Assembly (NCBI RefSeq): GCF_022344005.1
Contig: NZ_CP092187.1
Location: forward strand, 62,001 to 126,000
DNA length: 64,000 bases
Direction of reading: 5' to 3'
Source: Deinococcus sp. KNUC1210
GTDB taxonomy: Bacteria; Deinococcota; Deinococci; Deinococcales; Deinococcaceae
The position numbers and the translations under genes were made by a program. Of the stretch, positions 9,063-18,603 are shown one piece after another. The notes beneath the pieces were generated by a model. That model was not told the origin of the DNA and searched no databases. It saw only the letters and a program-made list of their open reading frames with translations. Each line of letters starts with the position of its first letter. Positions within the stretch are counted from its first letter, which is position 1.

Positions 9063-10964
9063 ATGAACAAGGAGCTGAACCCCATTCTGGAACTGGTCCT
9101 GCGAGGCGCCTACGAGGAAGGCCTGAGCGCCTACGCCCGCCTGCGGGACCCGTCGGCCACCGATGAACGCTGGGCGGGCCTGTGCCTGCTGAACGTGGGC
9201 CGCCCGCTCGAAGCCCGGTCTCTGCTGATGCGCTCGCTGGGGCGCGGGTGTGCGCCAGCCGCCATCGAACTCGCCACGGTCTACCGCCAGCTGGGCGAAC
9301 CGGAACTCGGACGGCAGACACTCCAGACGCTGAGGCTCAGCGAACTGATTCCCTTCGACCGCAGTCTGGCTGAGCGAGAATGGGGCGTCAGTCAGATGGC
9401 GTTCGGCGACCTCCGGGGAGCGTATGAAGCGCTGGAACGCGCCTGGAATCTGGCCACCCAGACCGAGACCGAAGGAGCGCTGCTTCCCGGTATCGGCCTG
9501 ACGCTCGGCTACGTCTGCATGGCACAGGGCGCGGATCAGCGGGCGCTGCATTTCGTGACGCAGGCCCTGGAACACGCCGAGGGCCTGCGGCTCCTTCAGT
9601 TACAGACCGTCGCTGGCGCGTGCTACACCTCTGCCGGACGCTTCTACGAGGCCGAAGCGACGTTCAGGGCAGCAGGCGACGTGACGGGGCCGGGCGCACC
9701 CACGCTGCTGTATCACCGGGCGGTGCTGGCAAGGTACCGGGGCCACACCCGGGACGCCCTGGCACTGTTTCAGGAGAGCGCACAGCAGGCCCGGCAGCTC
9801 GAAGAGGCCGAGACCGAATGTTACGCAGAACTGGGCATCTGTGCGGTGCACTGCGAGCTGGGAGAGACGCGGCAGGCAGGCCGGGCACTCGCCAGCGCCA
9901 GTGCCATTCACGCGCCTGCCCGCATCAGCGCACTGGTCGATCTGCGGCGCGGTCAGCTGATGGTGAAGAACGGTGAGACGGCGGCCACCGAGGTGCTGAC
10001 CCTGGCGCTGAAGCGCTTCAGTGAATTGCAGCTGCACCGCGAACGAGGGTGGGCCGCGCTGCACCTCGCGGAAGCGTACCTGACATTCCTGAAGATGCGT
10101 GAAGCAGCCGAGGCGCTGGAAGAGGCGCATCTGGCCCGCGCCGCGCTGCGTTCCAGTTCGGTGATCGCACTGGAACTCCGGGCCGTGCCACAGGTCCTGA
10201 GTTTCATGCAGGCCGAGACGCAGCCGCAGGACCTGCTGCTCGACTGGCGGGCCTTTCAGGAACACCGCCCCCTGGTGCTGCGAATCCACACCTTCGGCGG
10301 CGTGCGGCTGACGGTGGACGGCAAGCCGGTGCGTCCGAACGCCAGCCTCGACAAATGCACCGAACTCCTGGTGTATCTGCTGCTGCATCCGAACCAGACC
10401 CGCGAGCAGATTCTCGCGGCGATCTTCCCCGACAAGTACGCCGTGAACGCCCGCATTTATTTCCATCTGATGCGGAGCGAACTGGCCCGGATCGTGGACG
10501 GCCTGACGCTGCCGTATGACCGCGAAACGCGAACCTACCGTGTCGAGGCGGGTGGGATGATCGTTCGACTCGACCTTCAGGAGCTGAAACAGACCCTATA
10601 CGGCGCTCGGTTAGAAGAGTTGAGAACTGCCCTGGAGAAGTACACGGGGCCGTTCCTGCCCGAATCTGACACGGACTGGGTGGTCGAGGAGCGAACGAAT
10701 GTGGAATGGCTGATTATTCGCACTGGCCTTGAAATTCTGGAGGAGTATTACCAGCAGGGAGACGACGCGCTGTGCATGGACCTCGCGGAGCGGCTGTTGC
10801 AGGTCGAGCCGCTGAACGAAGGCATCAACACCCTGCTGATCCGGGCCACCGAACGCCTGAAGGGGGCCGTCACAGCACGGCACACGCTGGAGCGCGTGAG
10901 AAAGCGCTTTCGCGACGAGGTCGGTGAGTTGCCCACCGCGCTCCAGTGGACATCGCTGGACTGA
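9063..10964 (+). CDS. TPR-containing transcriptional regulator with winged-helix and BTAD domains
   Basis: The 633-residue protein has TPR-like helical repeats over about residues 1-390. Then come an OmpR/PhoB-like winged helix (about 415-505, starting LRIHTFGGVRLTVDGKPV) and a C-terminal bacterial transcriptional activation domain (about 515-625). The order is the reverse of SARP regulators, where the DNA-binding domain comes first. The ATG at 9063 has TAGGAG seven bases upstream. The TPR half is a natural ligand- or partner-sensing module. The gene is divergent from a tiny exported peptide gene and ends at a strong terminator shared with katE. Targets are unknown. Confidence 0.88.
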   Translation: MNKELNPILELVLRGAYEEGLSAYARLRDPSATDERWAGLCLLNVGRPLEARSLLMRSLGRGCAPAAIELATVYRQLGEPELGRQTLQTLRLSELIPFDRSLAEREWGVSQMAFGDLRGAYEALERAWNLATQTETEGALLPGIGLTLGYVCMAQGADQRALHFVTQALEHAEGLRLLQLQTVAGACYTSAGRFYEAEATFRAAGDVTGPGAPTLLYHRAVLARYRGHTRDALALFQESAQQARQLEEAETECYAELGICAVHCELGETRQAGRALASASAIHAPARISALVDLRRGQLMVKNGETAATEVLTLALKRFSELQLHRERGWAALHLAEAYLTFLKMREAAEALEEAHLARAALRSSSVIALELRAVPQVLSFMQAETQPQDLLLDWRAFQEHRPLVLRIHTFGGVRLTVDGKPVRPNASLDKCTELLVYLLLHPNQTREQILAAIFPDKYAVNARIYFHLMRSELARIVDGLTLPYDRETRTYRVEAGGMIVRLDLQELKQTLYGARLEELRTALEKYTGPFLPESDTDWVVEERTNVEWLIIRTGLEILEEYYQQGDDALCMDLAERLLQVEPLNEGINTLLIRATERLKGAVTARHTLERVRKRFRDEVGELPTALQWTSLD

Positions 10965-10990
10965 AACGGCCAGAAGCCCCGCGCCCCACC

Positions 10991-11037
10991 AAACAGAGCA
11001 GCGTGCCGGACACGACCGTCCGCACGCTGCTCTGTTT
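10991..11037. terminator. Bidirectional terminator between the TPR regulator and katE
   Basis: AAACAGAGCAGCGTGC at 10991-11006 pairs perfectly with GCACGCTGCTCTGTTT at 11022-11037, a 16-bp stem, and the loop can pair further. It lies between the ends of two convergent genes. Confidence 0.85.
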
Positions 11038-11116
11038 GTGGGTATTCCGCTGCTAGGGGTTCAGACAGCGAGGCTGCGTCTGTCCGCTCCCAGCCGCGTT
11101 CCTGTACGACCGGGGC

Positions 11117-13381
11117 TCAGACGGGAACGTGAGCGACCTGCGGGCGATTCCAGTAGCGGTGATGCGCCAGCGCTGCCACGAACTTCTGGATCGCCGCATC
11201 GGTGCCGCCGTTGCTGCCCACGATCACGCCCTGCTCGGCCAGTTGCGCCGCTGCCGGGCCGCTGGCAAGAGCCGCACTGCCCACCTGAGACAGCGTGCCG
11301 ACGGCGTCACCGCTCTTATCTGTGCCCTTGTCGGTGGCACTGGGCATGCCCGCCTTCAGCAGTCGCCCGACCTCGGAAGCCGTCAGCACCTCGATCCCCT
11401 CGCCCAGCGCCCCGATGGGTTTGGCATGTTTGAACGCTTCCCCCAGGAAGGCGAAGGCGTCGCCGCGCCGCATCAGGGTCTGCACGCTCTTCGCACCGCC
11501 AGCGACCAGCACCGCGTTGAACAGCACGGCGTCGGTGTTGCCGAGCGTCTTGGTGGCGGTCACACCGTCTCCCAGATCGCCCAGATGGTTGCCGACCACC
11601 TCGCCGGTCGCCCCCTTCGCCTCCAGCGCGGCCTGCACAGCCTTGACCTGCGCCGCGTTCACGCCGTCGGCAGCCAGAATCGCCACCTTGCGCCCCTTGG
11701 CCGACTTTGGCTGGCCCTCTTCCTGACTGAGCGCCAAGGCGCGTTGCAGCTTGCCCGATGCCGTGGTGGGCGAGGTCGCGCTTGCCAGCAGCGCGGCTTC
11801 GGCGGCAGAATCGGCGCTTCCGGCTCCACCCGGCTCGGCTGTCTGCTTGCTGCGCGGCGGCTCGCCCAGTGCCAGCGCGACCTGCGAGGCCAGCACCTCA
11901 TTGATGTTCTCCAGATGGTCCAGCATCCTGACGCGGATGTCCCGCGTTTCGACCTTGCTCAGCTCGAACTGGAGCGAGTGGGCGATGTGTTCCTTCTCGA
12001 TGGGCGTCATCGAGTTCCAGAACAGCCGCGCCTGTCCGTAGTGATCGGCAAAGCTTTCAGCCCTGATCCGCAGTTTGGGGCCACTGACCTGCTCGGGGTA
12101 CGACACGAAGCCGCCACGTGACGCGGGCACCTCGGCAGGAAGACCGCCGCCCAGCGTGTTGGGGAAGTACGAGACGCGCCCCGGATTGATGGTGTGGCGC
12201 ATGTGGCCGTCGCGCTGATTGTTCGACACCTGGACCAGCGGGCGATTGATCGGCAGTTCGGGCCAGTTGGGTGATCCCAGACGGCTGAGCTGGGTGTCGA
12301 GGTACGAGAAATTGCGCCCCTGAAGCAGCGGATCATCGGAAAAGTCGATGCCCGGCACGATGTTGGTGGTCATGAAGGCCACCTGCTCGGTCTCGGCAAA
12401 GTAGTTCTCGGTGTTGCGGTTGAGCACCAGTTTTCCGATCCGCTCTACCGGCACGAGGTCCTCGGGCACGAGTTTGGTGGCGTCCAGGACATCGAAATCC
12501 CATTTCAGCGCCTGCTCGGACGTGAAGACCTGCACGCCCAGTTCCCATTCCAGCGTGCCGCCCTTTTCGATGGTCTCCCACATGGTGCGTCGGTGGAAGT
12601 CGGGGTCCTTGCCCGCGATCCGCTGCGCCTCGTCCCAGACCAGCGAATGCACGCCCAGCGCCGGTTTCCAGTGGAATTTGACGAAGTGCGACTCTCCGGC
12701 GGCATTGATCAGCCGGAAGGTGTGAACGCCGAATCCCTCCATGCTGTCGAAACTGCGCGGAATGGCGCGGTCGCTGTGGACCCACATCAGCATGTGCATC
12801 GATTCGGGCGTGAGCGAGATGAAATCGTAGAAGGTGTCGTGGGCGCTGGCCGCCTGGGGAATCTCGTTGTGCGGCTCCGGCTTGACCGAGTGGATCAGAT
12901 CGGGAAACTTGATGGCGTCCTGAATGAAGAACACCGGGATGTTGTTGCCCACGATGTCCCAGTTGCCCTGCTGGGTGTACATCCGGACCGCGAAGCCGCG
13001 CACGTCGCGTGCGGTGTCGGCGCTCCCGCGTGATCCGGCCACCGTCGAGAAGCGCACGAAAACGGGCGTCTGCACGCCGACCTCGTTCAGCACCTGCGCG
13101 TGCGTGTACTTCGAGAGCGAGGAGGTCAGCTCGAAATAGCCGTGGGCAGCGGCCCCGCGTGCGTGCACCACCCGCTCGGGAATGCGCTCGTGGTCGAAGT
13201 GATGAATCTTCTCGCGCAGCAGGAAATCTTCGAGCAGCGTGGGGCCGCGTGGACCCGCCCGCAGCGAGTTCTGGTCGTCGCTGACCGGGTGGCCCAGATT
13301 GTCGGTCATGGCCTTGCCGGGCGGTGTGACGGCGCGGGCAAGGTCGGCCTGTTTGTTCTGGGCGTCTGATTTCTTAGCCAT
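11117..13381 (-). CDS. katE: Large-subunit catalase HPII (KatE)
   Basis: A 754-residue clade 2 catalase, the normal size for the HPII class. It breaks hydrogen peroxide down to water and oxygen, in the cytoplasm, using heme. The distal His is in [14 protein letters not shown] (about His73), the distal Asn in [12 protein letters not shown] (about 147), and the heme-ligand Tyr in the [14 protein letters not shown] segment. After about residue 510 comes an Ala-rich linker and then a DJ-1/PfpI-like flavodoxin-fold domain to the end, as in E. coli KatE. AGGAGG lies 8 bases before the ATG at 13381. Single gene with its own terminator. It fits an oxidative-stress defence role with the peroxiredoxin and Usp genes. 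Confidence 0.97.
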   Translation of the reverse strand: MAKKSDAQNKQADLARAVTPPGKAMTDNLGHPVSDDQNSLRAGPRGPTLLEDFLLREKIHHFDHERIPERVVHARGAAAHGYFELTSSLSKYTHAQVLNEVGVQTPVFVRFSTVAGSRGSADTARDVRGFAVRMYTQQGNWDIVGNNIPVFFIQDAIKFPDLIHSVKPEPHNEIPQAASAHDTFYDFISLTPESMHMLMWVHSDRAIPRSFDSMEGFGVHTFRLINAAGESHFVKFHWKPALGVHSLVWDEAQRIAGKDPDFHRRTMWETIEKGGTLEWELGVQVFTSEQALKWDFDVLDATKLVPEDLVPVERIGKLVLNRNTENYFAETEQVAFMTTNIVPGIDFSDDPLLQGRNFSYLDTQLSRLGSPNWPELPINRPLVQVSNNQRDGHMRHTINPGRVSYFPNTLGGGLPAEVPASRGGFVSYPEQVSGPKLRIRAESFADHYGQARLFWNSMTPIEKEHIAHSLQFELSKVETRDIRVRMLDHLENINEVLASQVALALGEPPRSKQTAEPGGAGSADSAAEAALLASATSPTTASGKLQRALALSQEEGQPKSAKGRKVAILAADGVNAAQVKAVQAALEAKGATGEVVGNHLGDLGDGVTATKTLGNTDAVLFNAVLVAGGAKSVQTLMRRGDAFAFLGEAFKHAKPIGALGEGIEVLTASEVGRLLKAGMPSATDKGTDKSGDAVGTLSQVGSAALASGPAAAQLAEQGVIVGSNGGTDAAIQKFVAALAHHRYWNRPQVAHVPV

Positions 13382-13967
13382 GAGGAGCCTCCTGGGGCAT
13401 ACGTCGGGGAGCAGGGCGGCAGTGTTTCCAGCGAGGAATTTTTACGAAGAGGGGTCCAGCGTCTGCGGTGTCTGGACGGGTTCGGTGAACGGAGCGACCT
13501 CCAGCGGGCCGCGAACACGTGCTCAGTTCAGCTTCGGGTGTTCAACCAGAGGAAGGACTTTGCGCCTCCTGAAGAAAGCGTCAATGGGCGGGCTACCGGA
13601 TATTGGCCGAGTGAAGCGCGGTTCATGAGGAATCGGTGGGCGATGGAGCAGGCAGGAAATCGAGCAGAACGCGCTGCCCGTGGGGCTGGACGCCGTTAAA
13701 GTGCAGCCGTGCGCCGTCTGCCTGAGCCGCAGCATGAACAATTGCCAGCCCCAGGCCGTTGCCCTCGCCGCCGTATCTCAGTGCGTCGTCAGGCACTTAC
13801 CGAACCAACTGGGGCATCAGTGTCTCCGCGCTCAGAATCTATTTTCCGCACTCCGATTTATTACCGAACTCAGAACAGCAGAGTCGCCCCGCAAGTAGAC
13901 AGCACACGCCCAGTTCAAAATATCCAGGCTGTTCCTCCTGATACCGAGCAGACTGAACTGGCAGTAG
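13382..13967. other. katE upstream region with kinase relic
   Basis: Contains the presumed katE promoter, the histidine-kinase fragment at 13623-13796 and a lower-GC stretch at about 13800-13990. No intact gene was seen. Confidence 0.4.
13623..13796 (-). pseudogene. Histidine kinase C-terminal fragment (HATPase G2 box remnant)
   Basis: Reading the minus strand from 13796 to a TGA at 13623 gives VPDDALRYGGEGNGLGLAIV, then HAAAQADGARLHFNGV and LLDFLP. This is the last part of a sensor kinase ATPase domain, with the GxGLGLAIV G2 box and the terminal beta strands. Directly upstream is an in-frame TAA, and the sequence beyond it (13797-13967) shows no kinase features in any frame. No start codon with a ribosome binding site precedes it. 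It looks like the 3' relic of a deleted kinase gene, cut just after the position of the usual FYR motif. Confidence 0.7.
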
Positions 13968-15908
13968 ATGAAGGGTTCAGCAAAAACGCGCCTTAATTCA
14001 CATTTCAGCTCCTGTGACACTGCTGCACGAGCATTCGCACTATGCTGGAAGGTGTCTGACGTCGCGCCGCTCCTCGATACGCGGGCCTTTGATTATCTTG
14101 AGGATGTCGTCTACATCCTGAATGCCGAGCGCCGCTTCATCTATGTCAACCCTTTTGCGCTGCATACCTGGAAATTGCAGGCGCATGAGGTGCTGGGAAA
14201 ACTTCTTGAGGACGGTCTGCCCGCCAGACCACCTCAGGACGTCATAGACCTGTATCAGCGGGCGATCCTCAGTCAGGAGCGCCAGGAATTCGAGACCTTC
14301 GGACACCGGCACCGGGGCAGGGTGGGCATCATTCTCTATCCGCACGGCGGCGGGGTGATCGCGCATGTTCGTCGTCTGCGCCGCGATTCACCGGCCAGCG
14401 ACGCCGCCGCACACGACGCCCTGACCGGCTGCCTGACCCGTCAGAGCTTCATGACTGCTCGACAGAACATGGTGCTCCCGGCGGTCCTCGCGCTGATCGA
14501 CCTCAACCGTCTGAAGGCGGTCAACGCTCTGCGGGGTCATAGCGGCGGCGATCAGTACATTCGTCAGGTCGCGCAGGCCATTCTGGAACAGCTGCCCCCG
14601 GAAGCATTGATGGCCCGCTGGGGCGGCGACGAATTCGTGGTGCTGCTGCCCGGTGACGATACGGCCGCGCTGACACGCCTGCTGACAGAGGCCGGAGAAC
14701 AGGTACCGCATTCCTTTCCGGGCGTGCCCACCTTCGGGATGGGCGTCACGAACTGGCCCGCAGGCACCCCCTACGAAAGGGCGTTCGCGCTGGCCGACGA
14801 GCGGCTTCAGGAACAGAAAGCCCGGCTGAACGACGCCGTACCGGGCGACTGGGAGGCGCTGGCCTTCGTAGAATTCTCCAGACACCTCGAAACGTTGCAC
14901 GATCCCAACGACATCATCCAGCACGCGATCGACAAACTGCTGCACCTGCTCGACTTCGACCTTGCCCTGTGTACCACCTGGGAGCAGGACACGCAGTACA
15001 TCACGCATTTCGCCAGCAAACCGGCCGATGCGAAATGGAAGGCTCTACTCCAGCGCCGCGAACCGCTGAGCGGCCTGACGCGTGAGGTGCGGCGGACACA
15101 GCAGACCGTCTGGAGTACCGACTACGCCTCGGACCCGGGCGCCAGGCCAGCGCTGGTCAAGCTTGGAGTGAAGAGTGCCGTGCTGACGCCGGTTCGTACC
15201 CAGGGGCAGATCAGCGCCATGATCAGCCTGATGACCCTCAACCGCTGGCAGACCATCACGCCGCACATGCGGAAGATTCTGGAGTTGACGGCGCTGCGGC
15301 TGGAACATGCGCTGGAACTTCGGCGCGTGGTGCATGAAGTTCGCAGCACCCTCGCAACGGGTCTGCTGACACTGGGACTGGTGCTCGAAGCGCGTGACCT
15401 CGAAACCCACGGACACACCGGACGCACCGCTCAACTGGCGACACAGATCGGCCTGTCGCTGGGGCTGCGGTCCAGCGAATTGCATCATCTTCAGGAGGGT
15501 GCCTACCTGCACGATGTCGGGAAACTGGTGATTCCGGACGCCATTCTGCACAAGCCCGGATCGCTGACAGCCGAAGAGTGGAACGTCATGCAGACACATA
15601 CCACCCGTGGCTGGGAGCTGGCATCGCGCCTGCCGGGGCTGTCTGAGCCCGTGCTGAAGGTGATCCGGCACCACCACGAGCGCTGGGACGGCAGCGGGTA
15701 TCCCGACAGGCTGATGGGCGAAGACATTCCGCTGGAAGCGCGAATTTTTGCCGTCTGTGACGTGTACGACGCCTTGATTAGCACTCGCCCGTACAAAGAT
15801 GCCTGGGACCCGCTGGAGGCCATGCAGGAAATTCAGCGGCAGGCGGGGCGGCACTTCGATCCCCAGGTGGTCGAGGCATTCCTGACGGTCTTCCAGCAGG
15901 GGGCGTAA
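13968..15908 (+). CDS. PAS-like/GGDEF/GAF/HD-GYP bifunctional c-di-GMP protein
   Basis: The protein of up to 646 residues combines an N-terminal PAS-like sensor (VYILNAERRFIYVNPFALHTW), a GGDEF domain with an intact WGGDEFVVLL, a GAF-like region (DIIQHAIDKLLHLLDFDLALC) and a C-terminal HD-GYP phosphodiesterase. The last has HDVGK and HHERWDGSGYP, so metal-binding and GYP residues are complete. It could therefore both make and degrade c-di-GMP. No membrane segment is seen. The start is uncertain: 13968 gives a poorly convincing first 28 residues, and GTG at 14052 (VSDVAPLLDTRAFDYLEDV) gives a cleaner 618-residue protein. Confidence 0.9.
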   Translation: MKGSAKTRLNSHFSSCDTAARAFALCWKVSDVAPLLDTRAFDYLEDVVYILNAERRFIYVNPFALHTWKLQAHEVLGKLLEDGLPARPPQDVIDLYQRAILSQERQEFETFGHRHRGRVGIILYPHGGGVIAHVRRLRRDSPASDAAAHDALTGCLTRQSFMTARQNMVLPAVLALIDLNRLKAVNALRGHSGGDQYIRQVAQAILEQLPPEALMARWGGDEFVVLLPGDDTAALTRLLTEAGEQVPHSFPGVPTFGMGVTNWPAGTPYERAFALADERLQEQKARLNDAVPGDWEALAFVEFSRHLETLHDPNDIIQHAIDKLLHLLDFDLALCTTWEQDTQYITHFASKPADAKWKALLQRREPLSGLTREVRRTQQTVWSTDYASDPGARPALVKLGVKSAVLTPVRTQGQISAMISLMTLNRWQTITPHMRKILELTALRLEHALELRRVVHEVRSTLATGLLTLGLVLEARDLETHGHTGRTAQLATQIGLSLGLRSSELHHLQEGAYLHDVGKLVIPDAILHKPGSLTAEEWNVMQTHTTRGWELASRLPGLSEPVLKVIRHHHERWDGSGYPDRLMGEDIPLEARIFAVCDVYDALISTRPYKDAWDPLEAMQEIQRQAGRHFDPQVVEAFLTVFQQGA

Positions 15909-15957
15909 CACAGCGCTCTCGCCTCTGCCCGCCCCTGTCCTTCGCGGGAACGGCCCC

Positions 15958-16974
15958 TCAGGGCGTCTGCCCGGTCTTGCTGCCCCAGCGCCAGCCCTGC
16001 ACTTCCGGCAGATCGTCACCGTTTCTTTCGACGTACTGGCGATGTTCGCTCAGCTTGTCGCGCAGGAGCTGCTTGACATACGCGCCCACCACGCTCAGCC
16101 GGGGCACGCGGTCGATCACGTCCATCGCCAGGTGGTAGCGGTCGAGTTCGTTGAGCACCGTCATATCGAAGGGTGTGGTCGTCGTGCCCTCCTCCTTGTA
16201 GCCGCGCACATGCAGATTGGCGTGCCCAGCGCGGCGGTATGTCAGACGGTGAATCAGCCACGGGTAGCCGTGATAGGCGAAGATGATCGGCGTATCGACG
16301 GTGAACAGTCCATCGAAATCCCGGTCGGACAGGCCGTGCGGGTGCTCGCCCTGCGGCTGAAGCGTCATCAGATCGACCACGTTCACGACCCTGATTTTCA
16401 GATCGGGAAAGTGCTGGCGCAGGATGTCCACCGCCGCCAGCGTTTCCAGCGTCGGTACGTCGCCCGCACACGCCATCACCACGTCTGGCTCGGCTCCCTC
16501 ATCGTTGCTCGCCCACTTCCAGATGCCCAGACCCGCCGTGCAGTGCAGCACCGCTTCCTCCATGCTCAGCCACTGCGGCGCGGGCTGCTTTCCCGCCACG
16601 ATCACGTTCACGTACTGACGGCTTCTCAGGCAGTGATCCAGCACAGACAGCAGCGTGTTGGCGTCGGGCGGCAGATACACGCGCACCACGTCGGCCTTCT
16701 TGTTCACTACATGGTCGATGAAGCCGGGGTCCTGATGCGAAAACCCGTTGTGATCCTGCCGCCAGACGTGCGAGGTCAGCAGGATATTCAGCGAGGCCAC
16801 CCTGCGCCGCCAGGGAAGATGCCGACTGGTTTTCAGCCACTTGGCGTGCTGGTTGAACATCGAATCGATGATGTGAATGAACGCTTCGTAGCACGAGAAC
16901 AGGCCGTGTCGCCCGCTGAGCGTGTAGCCTTCCAGCCAGCCCTCGCACAGATGTTCGCTCAGCACTTCCATCAC
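15958..16974 (-). CDS. Phosphoketolase, C-terminal part (separated by a frameshift)
   Basis: This 338-codon frame holds the last 40% of a thiamine-diphosphate-dependent phosphoketolase. It begins at a GTG-ATG pair, [16 protein letters not shown], continues with [12 protein letters not shown] and [11 protein letters not shown], and runs to the family C-terminus. Phosphoketolase splits xylulose 5-phosphate and/or fructose 6-phosphate into acetyl phosphate plus a triose or tetrose phosphate. It overlaps the stop of the upstream part (G-TGA-TG). The two parts plus one base make a 797-residue enzyme, the normal length. Either the single-base loss is an assembly error, or the gene is really split and translated by coupled reinitiation. 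Confidence 0.9.
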   Translation of the reverse strand: MMEVLSEHLCEGWLEGYTLSGRHGLFSCYEAFIHIIDSMFNQHAKWLKTSRHLPWRRRVASLNILLTSHVWRQDHNGFSHQDPGFIDHVVNKKADVVRVYLPPDANTLLSVLDHCLRSRQYVNVIVAGKQPAPQWLSMEEAVLHCTAGLGIWKWASNDEGAEPDVVMACAGDVPTLETLAAVDILRQHFPDLKIRVVNVVDLMTLQPQGEHPHGLSDRDFDGLFTVDTPIIFAYHGYPWLIHRLTYRRAGHANLHVRGYKEEGTTTTPFDMTVLNELDRYHLAMDVIDRVPRLSVVGAYVKQLLRDKLSEHRQYVERNGDDLPEVQGWRWGSKTGQTP

Positions 16975-18350
16975 CCGGCCAGCCGGGAGAGGTGCTCGTC
17001 GGTGGGCAGCAGCGCTTCCTCCCAGGTTTTGCCGCTGGCTCCGTACACCGCGTCCAGGCGATTCGAGGCAGTTTCGTCGGGGCCGAACATCCGGAAATTG
17101 GTCAGGTTCTGTTGCATCACGCCTTTCAGGAAGACGCCCGCGACCCGCGTGGCCTCGCCGTCCAGCGCTCCGGGCTTCGGCACGTCAAGCGCGTACTGCC
17201 GGAAATCGGGCAACTCCAGGTCACGCAGCAGCAGGCCGCCGTTGGCAACCGGATTGGCTCCCATGCGGCGGTCTCCCTTCGGGGCCAGTGCTGCCAGTTC
17301 GGGCCGCAGCGTGCCAGCCGCGTCGAACAGTTCCTCTGGCCGATAACTTTGCAGCCACTCCTCCAACTGCCGCAGGTGCTCCGGGTTGCTGCTCAGACCC
17401 GCCAGCGGCACCTGATGAGAACGCCACGACCCCTCGGTGGGCTTGCCGTCCACAGTTTTCGGACCGGTCCAGCCCTTGGGGCTTCTCAGCACGATCATCG
17501 GCCAGATCGGACGCTCGCTGCTCTCCTCCTTCCGCGCCCGCTCCTGAATGTCGCGGATGTCGGCCCAGACCTGTTCCAGCGTGTGCGCCATCAGGTCGTG
17601 CATGGTGGCCGGGTCGTCTCCCTCCACGAAATACGGCGCGTGGCCGTAGCCGCGCAGCAGCGATTCCAGTTCCGGACGCGGCAGCCGCGACAGGATGGTC
17701 GGATTGGCGATTTTGTAGCCGTTCAGATGCAGAATCGGCAACACCGCGCCGTCGTGTGCAGGATTCAGAAACTTGTTACCGTGCCAGCTTGCCGCCAGCG
17801 GCCCGGTTTCGGCCTCGCCGTCTCCGATCACGCAGGCCACCAGCAGGTGCGGATTGTCGAAGGCCGCGCCGTATGCGTGCGCCAGGCTGTACCCCAGTTC
17901 GCCGCCCTCGTGAATCGAACCGGGCGTTTCCGGCGCGACGTGACTGGGAATGCCGCCAGGAAACGAGAACTGATGAAACAGGCGGCGCATGCCCTCCTCG
18001 GTGGTCGGAATGTTGGGATAGACCTCGCTGTACGTGCCTTCCAGATAGGTATTCGCGACCAGGCCGGGACCGCCGTGACCGGGGCCGGCGATGTACAGTA
18101 CCGAGGCGTCGTGCCGCCGGATCAGGCGATTGAGGTGCACATAGATGAAATTCAGGCCGGGGGTGGTGCCCCAGTGCCCCAGCAGGCGCGTCTTGACATG
18201 GTCGAGGGTCAGCGGTTCGCGCAGCAGCGGATTGGCCCGCAGATAGATCTGCCCCACCGAGAGGTAATTGGCAGCCCGCCAGTAGGCATCGAGCAGCGAG
18301 CGTTCGTCCGAACTGAGCGGAGCGGCGTGATCTGGCAGCGTCTGGGTCAT
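16971..18350 (-). CDS. Phosphoketolase, N-terminal part (frameshifted end)
   Basis: This part carries the thiamine-diphosphate-binding half of phosphoketolase. Visible marks are [62 protein letters not shown] and the [19 protein letters not shown] cofactor motif. The ATG at 18350 ([12 protein letters not shown]) is preferred over 18401 because GAGG lies six bases upstream and family similarity starts there. The frame ends abruptly at EHLSRLAG in mid-protein, where the other part takes over in a shifted frame. Together they would feed acetyl phosphate into acetate or acetyl-CoA metabolism. No pentose gene is adjacent. Confidence 0.92.
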   Translation of the reverse strand: MTQTLPDHAAPLSSDERSLLDAYWRAANYLSVGQIYLRANPLLREPLTLDHVKTRLLGHWGTTPGLNFIYVHLNRLIRRHDASVLYIAGPGHGGPGLVANTYLEGTYSEVYPNIPTTEEGMRRLFHQFSFPGGIPSHVAPETPGSIHEGGELGYSLAHAYGAAFDNPHLLVACVIGDGEAETGPLAASWHGNKFLNPAHDGAVLPILHLNGYKIANPTILSRLPRPELESLLRGYGHAPYFVEGDDPATMHDLMAHTLEQVWADIRDIQERARKEESSERPIWPMIVLRSPKGWTGPKTVDGKPTEGSWRSHQVPLAGLSSNPEHLRQLEEWLQSYRPEELFDAAGTLRPELAALAPKGDRRMGANPVANGGLLLRDLELPDFRQYALDVPKPGALDGEATRVAGVFLKGVMQQNLTNFRMFGPDETASNRLDAVYGASGKTWEEALLPTDEHLSRLAG

Positions 18351-18603
18351 GGCAACCTCGTGATAACAGCGTCTGGAGGGTCGTCGTGCGCTCCGTGGCA
18401 AACAGGCAGAGACAGGGCTTCAGTATGCGTCCCCTTCCTCAGCGCAGCGTCAGGAAAGGGCCTGCCCTACGCTAGTTAGCCCTCATTACAGCAGCGTATC
18501 GGCTGGATCAGCGCCACTTCATTCCGCGCCACCGGCCTTTCCGTTCAGTTCATCCTTGACGCATACGGCGGTACCTGGCTCTCTGGCCGTGTTACGGTGC
18601 CGT

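Noticed and set aside
16042..18479. Long plus-strand frames opposite phosphoketolase
   Set aside because: Mirror frames; the minus strand has unmistakable phosphoketolase motifs.
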